Shown here piece by piece: positions 35,310-45,141 of a stretch of 64,000 nt of DNA (its first letter is position 1; each line of letters starts with the position of its first letter). A model generated the notes under the pieces. It saw only the letters and a list, made by a program, of their open reading frames with translations, searched no databases and had not been told where the DNA came from. The translations under genes and the position numbers were made by a program. The stretch comes from Thauera sedimentorum (GTDB lineage Bacteria; Pseudomonadota; Gammaproteobacteria; Burkholderiales; Rhodocyclaceae). Location: positions 1,346,586 through 1,410,585 of the forward strand of contig NZ_JACTAH010000002.1 in the NCBI RefSeq assembly GCF_014489115.1. Reading direction: 5' to 3'.

Positions 35310-36685
35310 CAGTGTCTCGTTCCGGTCAGGGCGGGGCGGCGGCGTTCGGCGAGCGGCAGGGGGTCCAGCCTGGCGGTGGTGAGCGTCATGTCGACGAACA
35401 CCTCCCGGGCGACAGCCTGCACCTCCTCGGCGGTCACGCTGCGCAGGCCTTGGAGCAGCGCGGCTTCGTCGCGCCAGGACAGGCCGGCGCTTTCCAGGAA
35501 GCCGATCTCCATGGCCTGGCCCATCAGCGAGTCGCGCTTGTATACCTCGGCGGCCACGGCCTGCGCCTTGACGCGGCGCAACTCGTCCTCGCTGACCCCT
35601 TCGCGGGCGATGCGGGCGATCTCGTCGCGCAACGCCGCTTCCAGGTCGGCCTTGCTGTGGCCGGGCGCGGGCGCTCCGTCCAGATAGAACAGCGCCGGTC
35701 CGCGTCCGGCACCGTCGTAGCCGGCGCTGGCGGAGACCGCCAGGCGCTCGTCGCGCACCAGGCGGCGTGGCAGGCGGGCGCCGTCATAGCCGGAGAGGAT
35801 GGCGGCGAGCACGTCCAGCGCGTAAGCGTTGCGGTCCGCCGCGGGGTCGCGCAGCGCCGGCGCGTGCCAGGCGAGCGCCACATAGGGCAGTTCGGCCGGC
35901 GCCTGCACCGTGGTCTCGCGCGGGCCGCGCGGCGCGGGCTCTCCGGCGATGCGGCGCGGCGGCAGTTCGCGTGCGGCGATCGGGCCGTAGTGGCGGCGCG
36001 CCAGTTCGAAGACCTCGCGGTGGTCGACGTCGCCCACCACCACCAGCCAGGCGTTGTTGGGCGCATACCAGTTGCGGTACCAGGCGCGGGCGTCGTCCGC
36101 GCTCATGGTCTCGAGGTCGGTCATCCAGCCGATCACCGGGCGACGGTAGGGATGGGCCTGCAGCGCGGTGGCCATCAGTTGTTCGTAGACCAGCGCGCGC
36201 GGGCGGTCGTCGGTGCGCAGCCGGCGCTCTTCCTTGACGACTTCGAGCTCGCGGGCAAACTCGTCGTCGGTGATCACCAGGTTGACCATGCGGTCGGCCT
36301 CCAGCGCCATCACCGTGCCCAGGTGTGCGGGCGGCACCTGCTGGAAGTAGGCGGTGTAGTCGCGGCTGGTGAAGGCATTGTCGCGTCCGCCGAGCGCGGC
36401 CACGCGCTTGTTGAACTCGCCGGGGCCGACCTCGCGGGTGCCCTTGAACATCATGTGCTCGAGCACGTGGGCTACCCCGGAGACGCCCTGCGGTTCGTCC
36501 ATGGAGCCGACGTCGTACCACACCATGTGCACCACCGAAGGGGCGCGCCGGTCTTCCTTGACGATGACCTTGAGGCCGTTGTCCAGCGTGGTCTCGAAGG
36601 GGTTGGCGGCCGCCGGTGCGGCGCCCAGGGTGGTCATGGCCAGCGCGCCGAGCAGTCCGGCGATGGAGAGAGGCTTGCGAAGCAT
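35309..36685 (-). CDS. M16 zinc peptidase, catalytic subunit
   Basis: A 458-residue exported metalloprotease. The signal peptide ends near residue 29 (PAAAN). The zinc site is HVLEHMMFKGT (HXXEH at about residue 76) with a downstream glutamate in ELEVVKEERR. The ATG at 36685 is preferred over 36700 because AGGA lies seven bases before it. Together with the inactive paralogue encoded next, it likely forms a heterodimeric periplasmic peptidase. This pair adjoining rsmD on one side and divergent ftsY on the other is common in betaproteobacteria. Confidence 0.92.
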   Translation of the reverse strand: MLRKPLSIAGLLGALAMTTLGAAPAAANPFETTLDNGLKVIVKEDRRAPSVVHMVWYDVGSMDEPQGVSGVAHVLEHMMFKGTREVGPGEFNKRVAALGGRDNAFTSRDYTAYFQQVPPAHLGTVMALEADRMVNLVITDDEFARELEVVKEERRLRTDDRPRALVYEQLMATALQAHPYRRPVIGWMTDLETMSADDARAWYRNWYAPNNAWLVVVGDVDHREVFELARRHYGPIAARELPPRRIAGEPAPRGPRETTVQAPAELPYVALAWHAPALRDPAADRNAYALDVLAAILSGYDGARLPRRLVRDERLAVSASAGYDGAGRGPALFYLDGAPAPGHSKADLEAALRDEIARIAREGVSEDELRRVKAQAVAAEVYKRDSLMGQAMEIGFLESAGLSWRDEAALLQGLRSVTAEEVQAVAREVFVDMTLTTARLDPLPLAERRRPALTGTRH

Positions 36686-36826
36686 GGGGATGTCCTGCAT
36701 CTGATAGAATTCGCGACGGTTTCGGCTGCCCTTGCGGGGTGCCGGATTCGGCCTGGCGCCGCATGATAGCCTCATCCGGGCGCATGCGTGAGCGGGGCCA
36801 CGAACGCCCATCTGACCCGAGAGCCC

Positions 36827-37864
36827 ATGTTTGGTTTCCTGAAGAAGTCCGGCAAGCCCGAGGCCGGCGACGCGCCGGCCGACACGCAGGCGCCGGTCGA
36901 AGCGGCTGCACCCGCAGCGTCGCGCCCGTCGTGGGCCGAGCGCCTCAAGGCCGGCCTGTCGCGTACCCGCCAGCAACTGGGTGGCGGCCTGTCCAGCCTG
37001 TTCGGCCGCCGCAAGATCGACGAAGACCTGCTCGAAGAGCTGGAAACGACCTTGCTGATGGCCGACTGCGGCGTGGATGCCACCACCCACCTGCTCGACG
37101 AGCTGCGCCGGCGCTGGAAGCGCGACAAGCTGGAAACCGCCGACCAGCTGCAGCAGGCGCTGGCCGAAGCCCTGCAGGAGATCGTCGCCCCGCTCGAGGC
37201 GCCGCTGCAGGTCGAGGGGCACAGCCCCTTCATCATCATGATTGCGGGCGTCAATGGCGCCGGCAAGACCACTTCGATCGGCAAGCTGGCCAAGTATTTC
37301 CAGGCCCAGGGCAAGAGCGTGCTGCTGGCCGCAGGCGACACCTTCCGCGCCGCGGCACGCGAGCAGCTGGTGACCTGGGGCGAGCGCAACAATGTCACCG
37401 TGATCGCGCAGGACGGCGGCGACGCCGCAGCGGTGATCTTCGATGCGATCAACGCCGCGCGCGCGCGCAAGATCGACGTGGTGCTGGCCGACACCGCCGG
37501 CCGCCTGCCCACCCAGTTGCACCTGATGGAAGAGATCGCCAAGGTGCGCCGGGTGATCGCCAAGGCCGACCCCTCCGGTCCGCACGAGGTGCTGCTGGTG
37601 CTGGACGCCAACATCGGCCAGAACGCGCTCGCCCAGGTCAAGGCCTTCGACGGCGCGATCGGCGTCACCGGCCTGGTGCTCACCAAGCTCGACGGCACCG
37701 CCAAGGGTGGCGTGGTCGCGGCCATCGCCCGCCAGTGTCCCAAGCCGCTGCGTTTCATCGGCGTGGGCGAGGGCATCGACGACCTGCAGCCCTTCCGCGC
37801 CCGCGAGTTCGTCGATGCGCTGTTCGCGCCGGTCCCCGGTGCGCGGGACGACGCCGACGCATGA
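36827..37864 (+). CDS. ftsY: Signal recognition particle receptor FtsY
   Basis: A 345-residue SRP-family GTPase that docks ribosomes at the membrane. It begins [11 protein letters not shown], has a short charged/Ala-rich A region, then the N domain and the G domain: [30 protein letters not shown]. The ATG at 36827 is chosen over the in-frame start at 36788, because MFGFLKK is the family N-terminus. Its stop overlaps the ftsE start by four bases. The A region is much shorter than in E. coli, as is normal outside enterics. Confidence 0.95.
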   Translation: MFGFLKKSGKPEAGDAPADTQAPVEAAAPAASRPSWAERLKAGLSRTRQQLGGGLSSLFGRRKIDEDLLEELETTLLMADCGVDATTHLLDELRRRWKRDKLETADQLQQALAEALQEIVAPLEAPLQVEGHSPFIIMIAGVNGAGKTTSIGKLAKYFQAQGKSVLLAAGDTFRAAAREQLVTWGERNNVTVIAQDGGDAAAVIFDAINAARARKIDVVLADTAGRLPTQLHLMEEIAKVRRVIAKADPSGPHEVLLVLDANIGQNALAQVKAFDGAIGVTGLVLTKLDGTAKGGVVAAIARQCPKPLRFIGVGEGIDDLQPFRAREFVDALFAPVPGARDDADA

Positions 37865-38523
37865 TCGTCTTCGAGCAAGTCTCCAAGCGCTACGCGGGCG
37901 GCTACACCGCGCTCGCGGGGGTGAGCTTCGAGATCCGCCACGGAGAACTGATCGTGCTCTCCGGCCATTCGGGCGCGGGCAAGAGCACCCTGCTCAAGCT
38001 CATCCCGGTGATCGAGCGGCCCACCGCCGGCACGGTGCGCATCAACGGGCAGGACGTCTCGCGCATGCCGGCGCGCGCCATTCCCTACCTGCGCCGCAAC
38101 CTCGGCCTGGTGCTGCAGGAGTCCCGCCTGCTGTACGACCGCAGCGTGTTCGACAACGTCATGCTGCCGCTGGTGATCACCGGCCACCCGCCGCGCGACG
38201 CGGCCAAGCGGGTGGCGGCGGCGCTGGAGCGCGTGGGGCTGGCCGGGCGCGAGCGCGAGATGCCGGCAGGGCTGTCGGGCGGTGAGCAGCAGCGCGTGGC
38301 GATTGCGCGCGCCATCGTGAACCGCCCGTCGATCCTGATCGCCGACGAACCCACCGCCCACCTCGACCCGGATTACGCGCACGAGATCGCCGAGCTGTTC
38401 CGCTCCTTCAACAGCGCCGGGGTCACCGTGGTGGTGTCCACCCACGACGCCACGCTGTTCGCCGCCAGTCGCCCGCGCCGGCTGGTGCTGCACAAGGGCC
38501 TGCTGGTGGAGGGCGCGGAATGA
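37861..38523 (+). CDS. ftsE: Cell division ATP-binding protein FtsE
   Basis: A 220-residue ABC ATPase with Walker [11 protein letters not shown]-loop [18 protein letters not shown], signature LSGGEQQR, Walker [13 protein letters not shown] and an H-loop STHD. FtsE with FtsX activates septal peptidoglycan hydrolases through periplasmic partners. It overlaps ftsY and ftsX by ATGA on each side. No rpoH follows ftsX, unlike in enterics. Confidence 0.96.
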   Translation: MIVFEQVSKRYAGGYTALAGVSFEIRHGELIVLSGHSGAGKSTLLKLIPVIERPTAGTVRINGQDVSRMPARAIPYLRRNLGLVLQESRLLYDRSVFDNVMLPLVITGHPPRDAAKRVAAALERVGLAGREREMPAGLSGGEQQRVAIARAIVNRPSILIADEPTAHLDPDYAHEIAELFRSFNSAGVTVVVSTHDATLFAASRPRRLVLHKGLLVEGAE

Positions 38524-39416
38524 TCAACTGGCTCTACCTGCACTGGCGCGCCTTCGCCCAGGCCTGCGGGCGCCTGGCCGCGCAGCCGCTGGGCACGCTG
38601 CTCTCCGCGCTGGTGGTGGGCATCGCCCTGTCGCTGCCGGCCGGCGGCTACCTGGTGCTGGACAACGTGGCCGGCCTGGCCCGCGGGGTCTCGGGGGCGC
38701 CGGAGATCAGCGTGTTCATGGCGCCGGAAGCCGGCAAGCCGGCCGTGGACGAGATCGACCGGCGGCTGAAGGCCGACAACCGCCTTGCGCGCTACCGCTT
38801 TGTGGCGCGCGACGAGGCCCTGGCGCAACTGGCCGAGAGCGGGCTGGGCGACGTGCTGGGCGGCCTGGAGGCCAATCCGCTGCCGCACGCCTTCGTGCTG
38901 GTGCCGGCCAGCGAGGACCCCGCGCTGTTCGATGCCCTGGCCGAGGACCTGCGCACCTGGCCCGAGGTCGCGCACGTGCAGCTCGATTCCGAGTGGGTCA
39001 AGCGGCTGCATGCGCTGCTGGGCCTGGGCAAGTCCGCGGTGCTGGTGCTGGCGGCGCTGCTCGGCGTGGCGCTGGTCATCGTCACCTTCAACACCATCCG
39101 CCTGCAGATCCTCACCCAGCGCGCGGAGATCGGCGTGAGCCGCCTTCTGGGCGCGACCGACCCCTTCATCAGGCGTCCGTTCTACTGGTTCGGCGGGCTG
39201 CAGGGCCTGCTGGGCGGACTGGTGGCGCTCGGCGCGGTGTGGGCGGTGGTGCTGGCGCTGCGCGCGCCGGTCGCCGGGCTGGCGCAGACCTATGGCGCCA
39301 TCTTCCAGCTGTCCGGCCCCGGGCGGGTCGAAAGCCTGGCCATTCTCGGTTTTGCGGTCTTTCTCGGCTGGCTCGGCAGTGCCATCTCGGTACGGCGCCA
39401 TCTGGCCGGGGATTGA
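38520..39416 (+). CDS. ftsX: Cell division protein FtsX
   Basis: A 298-residue permease with four predicted membrane segments: one at about residues 24-45, a large periplasmic loop (about 50-160), then three more between about 170 and 295. The SVFMAPEAGKPA segment begins the periplasmic domain that contacts the amidase activator. It is coupled to ftsE and closes the ftsYEX operon. Downstream is a 173-base regulatory region for ahpC. Confidence 0.95.
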   Translation: MINWLYLHWRAFAQACGRLAAQPLGTLLSALVVGIALSLPAGGYLVLDNVAGLARGVSGAPEISVFMAPEAGKPAVDEIDRRLKADNRLARYRFVARDEALAQLAESGLGDVLGGLEANPLPHAFVLVPASEDPALFDALAEDLRTWPEVAHVQLDSEWVKRLHALLGLGKSAVLVLAALLGVALVIVTFNTIRLQILTQRAEIGVSRLLGATDPFIRRPFYWFGGLQGLLGGLVALGAVWAVVLALRAPVAGLAQTYGAIFQLSGPGRVESLAILGFAVFLGWLGSAISVRRHLAGD

Positions 39417-39468
39417 AATCCGGTAGATCGCCCCCAGTTGATTGCGTCGATGCACCTATTGCTGCCTG

Positions 39469-39505
39469 ATAGGTTGCGTCAATAATGACGATCTCAACAA
39501 TCAAT
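39469..39505 (+). promoter_or_regulatory. Candidate OxyR operator upstream of ahpC
   Basis: Four elements with exact seven-base gaps, ATAG-N7-CAAT-N7-ATCT-N7-CAAT, match 12 of 16 positions of the OxyR pattern ATAG-N7-CTAT-N7-ATAG-N7-CTAT. The site ends at the candidate -35 box, the usual activating position. Binding is inferred. Confidence 0.5.
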
Positions 39506-39534
39506 TAGAGCGATTCGTCATTGCTGCATAGAAT
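39505..39534 (+). promoter_or_regulatory. Candidate sigma-70 promoter of ahpC
   Basis: A weak -35 box TTAGAG (39505-39510) and a -10 box TAGAAT (39529-39534) are 18 bases apart. A weak -35 fits a promoter that needs an activator such as OxyR. The predicted transcript has about a 50-base leader before ahpC. Confidence 0.4.
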
Positions 39535-39589
39535 TCGTCCCATCAAGTTTTTAACCGCAGCACCTGATCAACTTACCGGAGGATTGCAG

Positions 39590-40153
39590 ATGTCCCTGAT
39601 CAACACCCAGGTTCAACCGTTCAAGGCCCAGGCTTTCAAGAATGGCAAGTTCATCGAAGTGACCGACGCCGACCTGAAGGGCAAGTGGTCCGTGCTGATC
39701 TTCATGCCGGCCGCCTTCACCTTCAACTGCCCGACCGAGATCGAGGACGCCGCCGAGCACTACGCCGAGTTCCAGAAGGCCGGCGCCGAGGTGTACATCG
39801 TCACCACCGACACCCACTTCTCGCACAAGGTGTGGCACGAGACTTCCTCCGCGGTCGGCAAGGCCCAGTTCGCGCTGGTCGGCGACCCGACCCACCAGCT
39901 GACCCGCGCCTTCGACGTGCATATCGATGAAGAAGGCCTGGCCCTGCGCGGCACCTTCATCGTCAATCCGGACGGCGTGATCAAGACCATGGAAGTGCAC
40001 GACAACGCCATCGCCCGCGACGTAACCGAGACCGTTCGCAAGCTGAAGGCCGCCCAGTACGTGGCCTCCCACCCGAACGAAGTCTGCCCGGCCAAGTGGA
40101 AGGAAGGCGAGAAGACCCTGGCCCCGTCGATCGACCTGGTCGGCAAGATCTGA
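39590..40153 (+). CDS. ahpC: Alkyl hydroperoxide reductase subunit C (2-Cys peroxiredoxin)
   Basis: A 187-residue peroxiredoxin reducing H2O2 and organic peroxides. The peroxidatic cysteine is C47 in FTFNCPTE and the resolving cysteine C166 in NEVCPAKW, the AhpC/Prx1 layout. The ATG at 39590 follows a GGAGG ribosome site at a good distance. ahpF follows after 127 bases containing two hairpins. Induction by peroxide is suggested by the upstream OxyR-like site. Confidence 0.97.
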   Translation: MSLINTQVQPFKAQAFKNGKFIEVTDADLKGKWSVLIFMPAAFTFNCPTEIEDAAEHYAEFQKAGAEVYIVTTDTHFSHKVWHETSSAVGKAQFALVGDPTHQLTRAFDVHIDEEGLALRGTFIVNPDGVIKTMEVHDNAIARDVTETVRKLKAAQYVASHPNEVCPAKWKEGEKTLAPSIDLVGKI

Positions 40154-40168
40154 GGTCTGGCTGCATCT

Positions 40169-40223
40169 GCCCGGGCCGCGCGGCCCGGGGCGCAAGTCCC
40201 GCAGCCGGCCTCGTGCCGGCTGT
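40169..40223 (+). repeat. Two tandem hairpins between ahpC and ahpF
   Basis: A near-perfect GC palindrome centred at about 40179 (CCCGGGCCGC and its complement) is followed by a second stem, CAGCCGGC/GCCGGCTG (40202-40222). Neither has a T run, so they look like mRNA-stabilising or attenuating structures rather than a terminator. Confidence 0.7.
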
Positions 40224-40280
40224 GTCGTATCAGGGCGACCGCAAGCGGCGGCGCCCATCTATTCAAGGAAACGAATCGTC

Positions 40281-41840
40281 ATGCTCGACGCCAACATCAA
40301 GACTCAACTGAAAGCCTACCTGGAGCGGGTGACGCAGCCGATCGAGATCGTGGCGTCGCTCGACGACAGCCCCAAGTCGCAAGAAATGCTGGAACTGCTG
40401 CATGACGTGGTGGAGCAGTCCAAGCTGATCACCCTCATCGAACGCCGCGACGACGACGAGCGCAAGCCCTCGTTCACGGTCGGTCCGCGCGGCGAAGAGG
40501 GCCGTGTGCGCTTCGCCGGCCTGCCGATGGGGCATGAATTCACCTCGCTGATCCTCGCGCTGCTGCAGTCTGCCGGCTATCCGCCCAAGGTCGAGCCGGA
40601 GGTGATCGAGCAGATCAAGAACCTCGAAGGCGAGTTCAACTTCGAGACCTACATCTCGCTGTCCTGCCACAACTGCCCGGACGTGGTGCAGGCGCTGAAC
40701 CTGATGGCCATCCTCAACCCCAAGGTCCGTCACACCATGGTCGACGGCGCGCTGTTCCAGCAGGAAGTGGAAGAGCGCCAGATCATGGCGGTGCCCACGG
40801 TGTATCTCAACGGCCAGGAGTTCGGCCAGGGGCGCATGGAGCTGGGCGAGATCCTCGCCAAGGTCGACACCGGCGCTGCGGCCCGCGACGCCAAGAAGCT
40901 GTCGGAGAAGTCCGCCTTCGACGTGCTGGTGGTCGGCGGCGGTCCGGCCGGTGCGGCGGCGGCGATCTATGCGGCGCGCAAGGGCATCCGCACCGGCGTG
41001 GTGGCCGAGCGTTTCGGCGGCCAGGTGATGGATACCATGGCGATCGAGAACTTCATCTCGGTGAAGTACACCGAGGGCCCGAAGCTGGTCGCCAGCCTGG
41101 AAGAGCACGTCAAGGAATATGAGGTCGACGTGATGAACCTGCAGCGCGTCTCCGCGCTGGTGCCGGGCGAGAACCTGCACGAAGTGCGACTGGAGAACGG
41201 CGCCGCGCTCAAGGCCAAGACCGTGATCGTCGCCACCGGCGCGCGCTGGCGCGAGATGAACGTGCCCGGCGAGAAGGAGTTCCGCGGCAAGGGCGTGGCC
41301 TACTGCCCGCATTGCGACGGTCCGCTGTTCAAGGGCAAGCGCGTGGCGGTGGTCGGTGGCGGCAACTCGGGCGTGGAGGCCGCGATCGACCTGGCCGGCG
41401 TGGTCGCGCATGTGACCCTGCTGGAGTTCGCCGATACCCTGCGTGCCGACGCGGTGCTGCAGAAGAAGCTCTACAGCCTGCCCAACGTCACGGTGATCAA
41501 GAGCGCCCAGACCACCGAAGTCACCGGCACCGACAAGGTCAACGGCCTAGTGTATAAGGATCGTGTTTCGGGCGAGATGCAGCGCATCGAGCTGGAAGGC
41601 ATCTTCGTGCAGATCGGCCTGCTGCCGAACACCGATTTCCTCAAGGGCACGGTGGAACTGTCGCGCTTCGGCGAGATCGTCGTCGATGCCAAGGGGCAGA
41701 CCAGTGTGCCTGGGGTGTTCGCGGCCGGCGATTGCACCACGGTGCCCTACAAGCAGATCATCATCGCCATGGGCGAAGGGGCCAAGGCCTCGCTGTCGGC
41801 CTTCGACCACCTGATCCGCAGCAGCGCACCGGTCGCCTGA
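40281..41840 (+). CDS. ahpF: Alkyl hydroperoxide reductase subunit F
   Basis: A 519-residue flavoprotein that passes electrons from NAD(P)H to AhpC. Domains in order: tandem thioredoxin folds (1-200, with redox CHNC at about 129-132), FAD-binding ([12 protein letters not shown] near residue 217), the second redox pair in YCPHCDGP (about 347) within the NAD-binding region ([12 protein letters not shown]), and the FAD-closing [11 protein letters not shown]. An AAGGA ribosome site precedes the ATG. It forms an operon with ahpC and ends at a terminator. Confidence 0.97.
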   Translation: MLDANIKTQLKAYLERVTQPIEIVASLDDSPKSQEMLELLHDVVEQSKLITLIERRDDDERKPSFTVGPRGEEGRVRFAGLPMGHEFTSLILALLQSAGYPPKVEPEVIEQIKNLEGEFNFETYISLSCHNCPDVVQALNLMAILNPKVRHTMVDGALFQQEVEERQIMAVPTVYLNGQEFGQGRMELGEILAKVDTGAAARDAKKLSEKSAFDVLVVGGGPAGAAAAIYAARKGIRTGVVAERFGGQVMDTMAIENFISVKYTEGPKLVASLEEHVKEYEVDVMNLQRVSALVPGENLHEVRLENGAALKAKTVIVATGARWREMNVPGEKEFRGKGVAYCPHCDGPLFKGKRVAVVGGGNSGVEAAIDLAGVVAHVTLLEFADTLRADAVLQKKLYSLPNVTVIKSAQTTEVTGTDKVNGLVYKDRVSGEMQRIELEGIFVQIGLLPNTDFLKGTVELSRFGEIVVDAKGQTSVPGVFAAGDCTTVPYKQIIIAMGEGAKASLSAFDHLIRSSAPVA

Positions 41841-41863
41841 GCCCGGTCCGCCGCCTGCGACAC

Positions 41864-41890
41864 GCCCCGCCGCGCGCGGGGCTTTTGCAT
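41864..41890 (+). terminator. Rho-independent terminator after ahpF
   Basis: A seven-base-pair stem GCCCCGC/GCGGGGC with a five-base loop is followed by TTTT and a second T-rich stretch. It separates ahpCF from the ABC transporter gene. Confidence 0.75.
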
Positions 41891-41950
41891 TTTGCGGACA
41901 CTTGCGACCGCCCGGCCGGTCACAGCCTGCATCGTTTCTGGAGATTAACC

Positions 41951-43822
41951 GTGCTGTTCAGCTGGTTCGAGCGCCGTGTCGACCCTTATCCCGAGGCGGC
42001 GCCAAGTCCCGCCCCGCGGGGTTTCTTCGCTTTCCTGTGGGCCGGCACCGAGGGCATGCGGCCTTTCATCCTCGGCATGATGCTGCTCACCGCCACCATC
42101 GGCGTGTTCGAGGCGCTGCTGTTCGCCATGCTCGGCCGGGTGGTGGACTGGCTCGCGGCGGTGGAGCCGGCACGGCTCTGGGCCGAGGAGGGCAGCCGGC
42201 TGTTGCTGCTGGCCGGCATCATCCTGGGCAGCATTTTTCTGGTCGCCCTGCAGACCATGCTCAAGCATCAGTCGCTGGCGGGCAACTTCCCAATGCGCCT
42301 GCGCTGGAACTACCACCGTCTGCTGCTCGGCCAGAGCATGAGCTTCTTCCAGGACGAGTTCGCCGGGCGGGTGTCCGCCAAGGTCATGCAGACCGCGCTG
42401 GCGGTGCGCGACACCTGCCTGATCATGACCGACATCCTGGTCTTCGTGGTGATCTACTTCGTCACCATGGTGGTGGTGGTCGCCGGCTTCGACCTGTGGC
42501 TGCTGCTGCCCTTCCTCGGCTGGCTGGCGCTCTACATCCTGGCGCTGCGCTGGTTCGTGCCGCGCCTGTCCAGGGTCTCGCGCGCGCAGGCCGATGCGCG
42601 CGCGCTGATGACCGGGCGCATCACCGACGCGTACACCAACATCGCCACCGTGAAGCTGTTCTCCCACGCCGGGCGCGAGGCCGGCTACGCGCGCTCCGCG
42701 ATGAAGGAGTTCATGCACACGGTGCACGGCCAGATGCGCCTGGTGAGCGGCATCGAGATCGTCAACCACACCCTCTCCATGCTGCTCATTCTCGCCACTG
42801 CGGGGGTGACCCTGTGGCTGTGGTCGGCCGGCGAGGTCGGTGTCGGCGCGGTGGCCGCCGCCACCGCGATGGCGCTGCGTCTGAACGGCATGTCGCACTG
42901 GGTGATGTGGGAGACCGCGGCGCTGTTCGAGAACGTCGGCACCGTGCAGGACGGCATCAACACGCTGTCGCGGCCGCATACCGTGGTGGACCGCCCCGAC
43001 GCGCAGCCGCTTGCCGTGCCGCGCGGCGAGATCCGCTTCGAGCATGTGGACTTCGCCTACGGCGCCCGTGGCGAGGACGCCCGGCGGGTCATCGACGACT
43101 TCTCGCTGACCATCCGTCCGGGCGAGAAGATCGGCCTCGTGGGGCGTTCCGGTGCCGGCAAGTCCACGCTGGTGAACCTGCTGCTGCGCTTCCATGACGT
43201 GGAGCGCGGGCGCATCCTGATCGACGGCCAGGACATTGCCGACGTGACCCAGGAAAGCCTGCGCGCAGCCATCGGCATGGTCACCCAGGACACCTCGCTG
43301 CTGCATCGTTCGGTACGCGACAACATCCTCTACGGCCGCCCGGATGCCACCGACGAGCAGATGATCGTCGCCGCCCGTCGCGCCGAGGCGCATGACTTCA
43401 TCCTCGACCTCACCGACCCCAAGGGCCGGCAGGGCTACGATGCCCACGTGGGTGAGCGCGGGGTGAAACTCTCGGGCGGTCAGCGCCAGCGCATCGCCAT
43501 CGCCAGGGTGATGCTCAAGGATGCTCCCATCCTGCTGCTGGACGAGGCCACCAGCGCGCTCGACTCGGAAGTGGAGGCCGCCATCCAGGCCAGCCTGTAC
43601 CGGTTGATGGAAGGCAAGACGGTGGTGGCGATCGCCCACCGGCTGTCCACCATCGCCGCGATGGACCGGCTCATCGTCATGGACGGCGGGCGTATCGTCG
43701 AGGAGGGCGACCATCGCGGCCTGCTTGCCCGCGGCGGGCTGTACGCGCGCCTGTGGGCGCACCAGAGCGGTGGCTTCCTGGGCGATGAACTGGACGAGGA
43801 TGAAGAGGCTGCGCTCGCCTGA
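41951..43822 (+). CDS. ABC exporter, fused permease and ATPase
   Basis: A 623-residue half-transporter: six membrane segments (about 35-335) followed by an ATPase domain with Walker [18 protein letters not shown] and ILLLDEATSALD. It should work as a homodimer in the inner membrane, exporting lipid, drug or peptide; the substrate cannot be assigned. The start is a GTG at 41951 with TGGAG seven bases upstream. An acidic tail closes the protein. It is separated from ahpF by a terminator and ends 11 bases before repeat copy 3. Confidence 0.9.
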   Translation: MLFSWFERRVDPYPEAAPSPAPRGFFAFLWAGTEGMRPFILGMMLLTATIGVFEALLFAMLGRVVDWLAAVEPARLWAEEGSRLLLLAGIILGSIFLVALQTMLKHQSLAGNFPMRLRWNYHRLLLGQSMSFFQDEFAGRVSAKVMQTALAVRDTCLIMTDILVFVVIYFVTMVVVVAGFDLWLLLPFLGWLALYILALRWFVPRLSRVSRAQADARALMTGRITDAYTNIATVKLFSHAGREAGYARSAMKEFMHTVHGQMRLVSGIEIVNHTLSMLLILATAGVTLWLWSAGEVGVGAVAAATAMALRLNGMSHWVMWETAALFENVGTVQDGINTLSRPHTVVDRPDAQPLAVPRGEIRFEHVDFAYGARGEDARRVIDDFSLTIRPGEKIGLVGRSGAGKSTLVNLLLRFHDVERGRILIDGQDIADVTQESLRAAIGMVTQDTSLLHRSVRDNILYGRPDATDEQMIVAARRAEAHDFILDLTDPKGRQGYDAHVGERGVKLSGGQRQRIAIARVMLKDAPILLLDEATSALDSEVEAAIQASLYRLMEGKTVVAIAHRLSTIAAMDRLIVMDGGRIVEEGDHRGLLARGGLYARLWAHQSGGFLGDELDEDEEAALA

Positions 43823-43833
43823 GCACAGCCTCT

Positions 43834-43908
43834 TGTAGGAGCGGCCTTGGCCGCGATTGCAGCGTCGTTACGCTCGATGAGCGCATCGCGGCCTAGGCCG
43901 CTCCTACA
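43834..43908. repeat. Interspersed palindromic repeat, copy 3 (REP-like)
   Basis: The left arm TGTAGGAGCGGCCTTGGC is matched by a right arm ending GGCCTAGGCCGCTCCTACA. The spacer resembles that of copy 2. It fills the gap between the convergent ABC exporter and ribbon-helix-helix genes, and its last bases supply the TAG stop of the latter. Confidence 0.88.
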
Positions 43909-44308
43909 GGTGGCGCTCCTGTAGTGCGCTCGGGTGCCGGGCGCGCCTTGCTGGAGCCGCTTGCCTGCGCTCGCCGGCCAGCACCGCGTGCGCATCCAGC
44001 GAGCGGATCGGCACCTCGGCATCCGCAGGGATCAGCCCCGCCAGCTGCAGCTGCAGGTAGCGGGTGCAGGTCACCCGCAGGAAGGAGGTGAAGTTGCCGC
44101 GGTCGCCCAGGGCGCCGGCCGCGTCGAGCTCGTCGTGCAGGCGGGCGACCAGTTGCGGCACGCTGAGGCCGTCGCGCTGGCCGATCTCCTCCAGCGCCTG
44201 CCAATACACGTTTTCCAGGCGCAGGCTGGTGGCCACGCCGTGCAGGCGGATCGAGCGCGCGCGCGAGGCGTAGAGTTCCGGGTCGGCGGAAGTGAAGATC
44301 TGGCACAT
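43904..44308 (-). CDS. Ribbon-helix-helix domain protein
   Basis: A 134-residue protein. Residues 15-75 (RSIRLHGVATSLRLENVYWQALEEIGQRDGLSV) match the RHH_4-type ribbon-helix-helix fold: one strand then two helices, as in Arc-like DNA-binding dimers. The C-terminal 30 residues are basic and low in complexity, and the stop codon is provided by repeat copy 3, so the tail may have been shaped by insertion of the repeat. The target is unknown. It follows the DJ-1/PfpI gene after 94 bases on the same strand. Confidence 0.75.
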   Translation of the reverse strand: MCQIFTSADPELYASRARSIRLHGVATSLRLENVYWQALEEIGQRDGLSVPQLVARLHDELDAAGALGDRGNFTSFLRVTCTRYLQLQLAGLIPADAEVPIRSLDAHAVLAGERRQAAPARRARHPSALQERHL

Positions 44309-44402
44309 GGCGGGGTCCGGCAGGTGGCGACCATCCGATTGTAGACAGCCCGTCGCCTGCCTGCCGCGATCCGTGTGCGGCGGGCAGGCGGGGCGGTGGT
44401 GC

Positions 44403-44981
44403 TCAGTGGCTGATGCGCGTGCCCAGCACCGCGAGGAACTGCGCGATCCATGCTGGGTGCGCCGGCCAGGCCGGCGCGGTGACCAGCTTGCCGTCGGTCA
44501 CCGCCTGGTCGATGGGGATGTCGGCATAGCTGCCGCCGGCCAGCTCCACCTCGGCACGGCAGGCCGGGTAGGCCGAGCAGCGCTTGCCTTCCAGCACGCG
44601 CGCGCCGGCCAGCAGCTGGGCACCATGACAGATCGCCGCCACCGGTTTGTCGGCAGTGAAGAAGTGGCGCACCATGCTGACCACCTCGTCGTTCATGCGC
44701 AGGTATTCCGGCCCGCGCCCGCCCGGGATCACCAGGGCGTCGTAGGCGGCCGGGTCGATGTCGGCAAAGCTCGCGTTGAGGCTGAAGTTGTGCCCGCGCT
44801 TCTCGCTGTAGGTCTGGTCGCCCTCGAAATCGTGAATCGCCGTGGCGATCGTCTCGCCGGCCTTCTTGCCCGGGCACACCGCATGCACCGTATGGCCCAA
44901 CGCCAGCAGCGCCTGGAAGGGCACCATGGTTTCGTAGTCTTCGCAGAAATCGCCGCAGATCATCAGGATCTTCTTGCCCAT
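44403..44981 (-). CDS. DJ-1/PfpI family protein
   Basis: A 192-residue protein of the DJ-1/PfpI superfamily. The nucleophile elbow is AICHGAQLL, with the catalytic-type cysteine at about residue 105, and an acidic residue lies in the GDFCEDYE segment near residue 12. [10 protein letters not shown] is the conserved loop. Members act as deglycases, chaperones or hydrolases, so function is open. The ATG at 44981 is chosen because GAGGAG lies just upstream; an earlier frame start at 45014 lacks support. Confidence 0.87.
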   Translation of the reverse strand: MGKKILMICGDFCEDYETMVPFQALLALGHTVHAVCPGKKAGETIATAIHDFEGDQTYSEKRGHNFSLNASFADIDPAAYDALVIPGGRGPEYLRMNDEVVSMVRHFFTADKPVAAICHGAQLLAGARVLEGKRCSAYPACRAEVELAGGSYADIPIDQAVTDGKLVTAPAWPAHPAWIAQFLAVLGTRISH

Positions 44982-45141
44982 CGTCGTCTCCTCGTTGTGG
45001 TGTGGGCGACGCAATGGACGCGCGCCGCCGCTGCAGGGCAGTGTGCGCGCATGATCCGGATGGCGGGTGGTAACGGAGTACCGCAGCGGCGGGACAAAAT
45101 GAAAACGCCGCTGTCCGAAGACAGCGGCGTCTGGTGTTCTA

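Noticed and set aside
39417..39589. rpoH expected after ftsX
   Set aside because: The region is non-coding and leads into ahpC; the enteric ftsYEX-rpoH order does not apply here.
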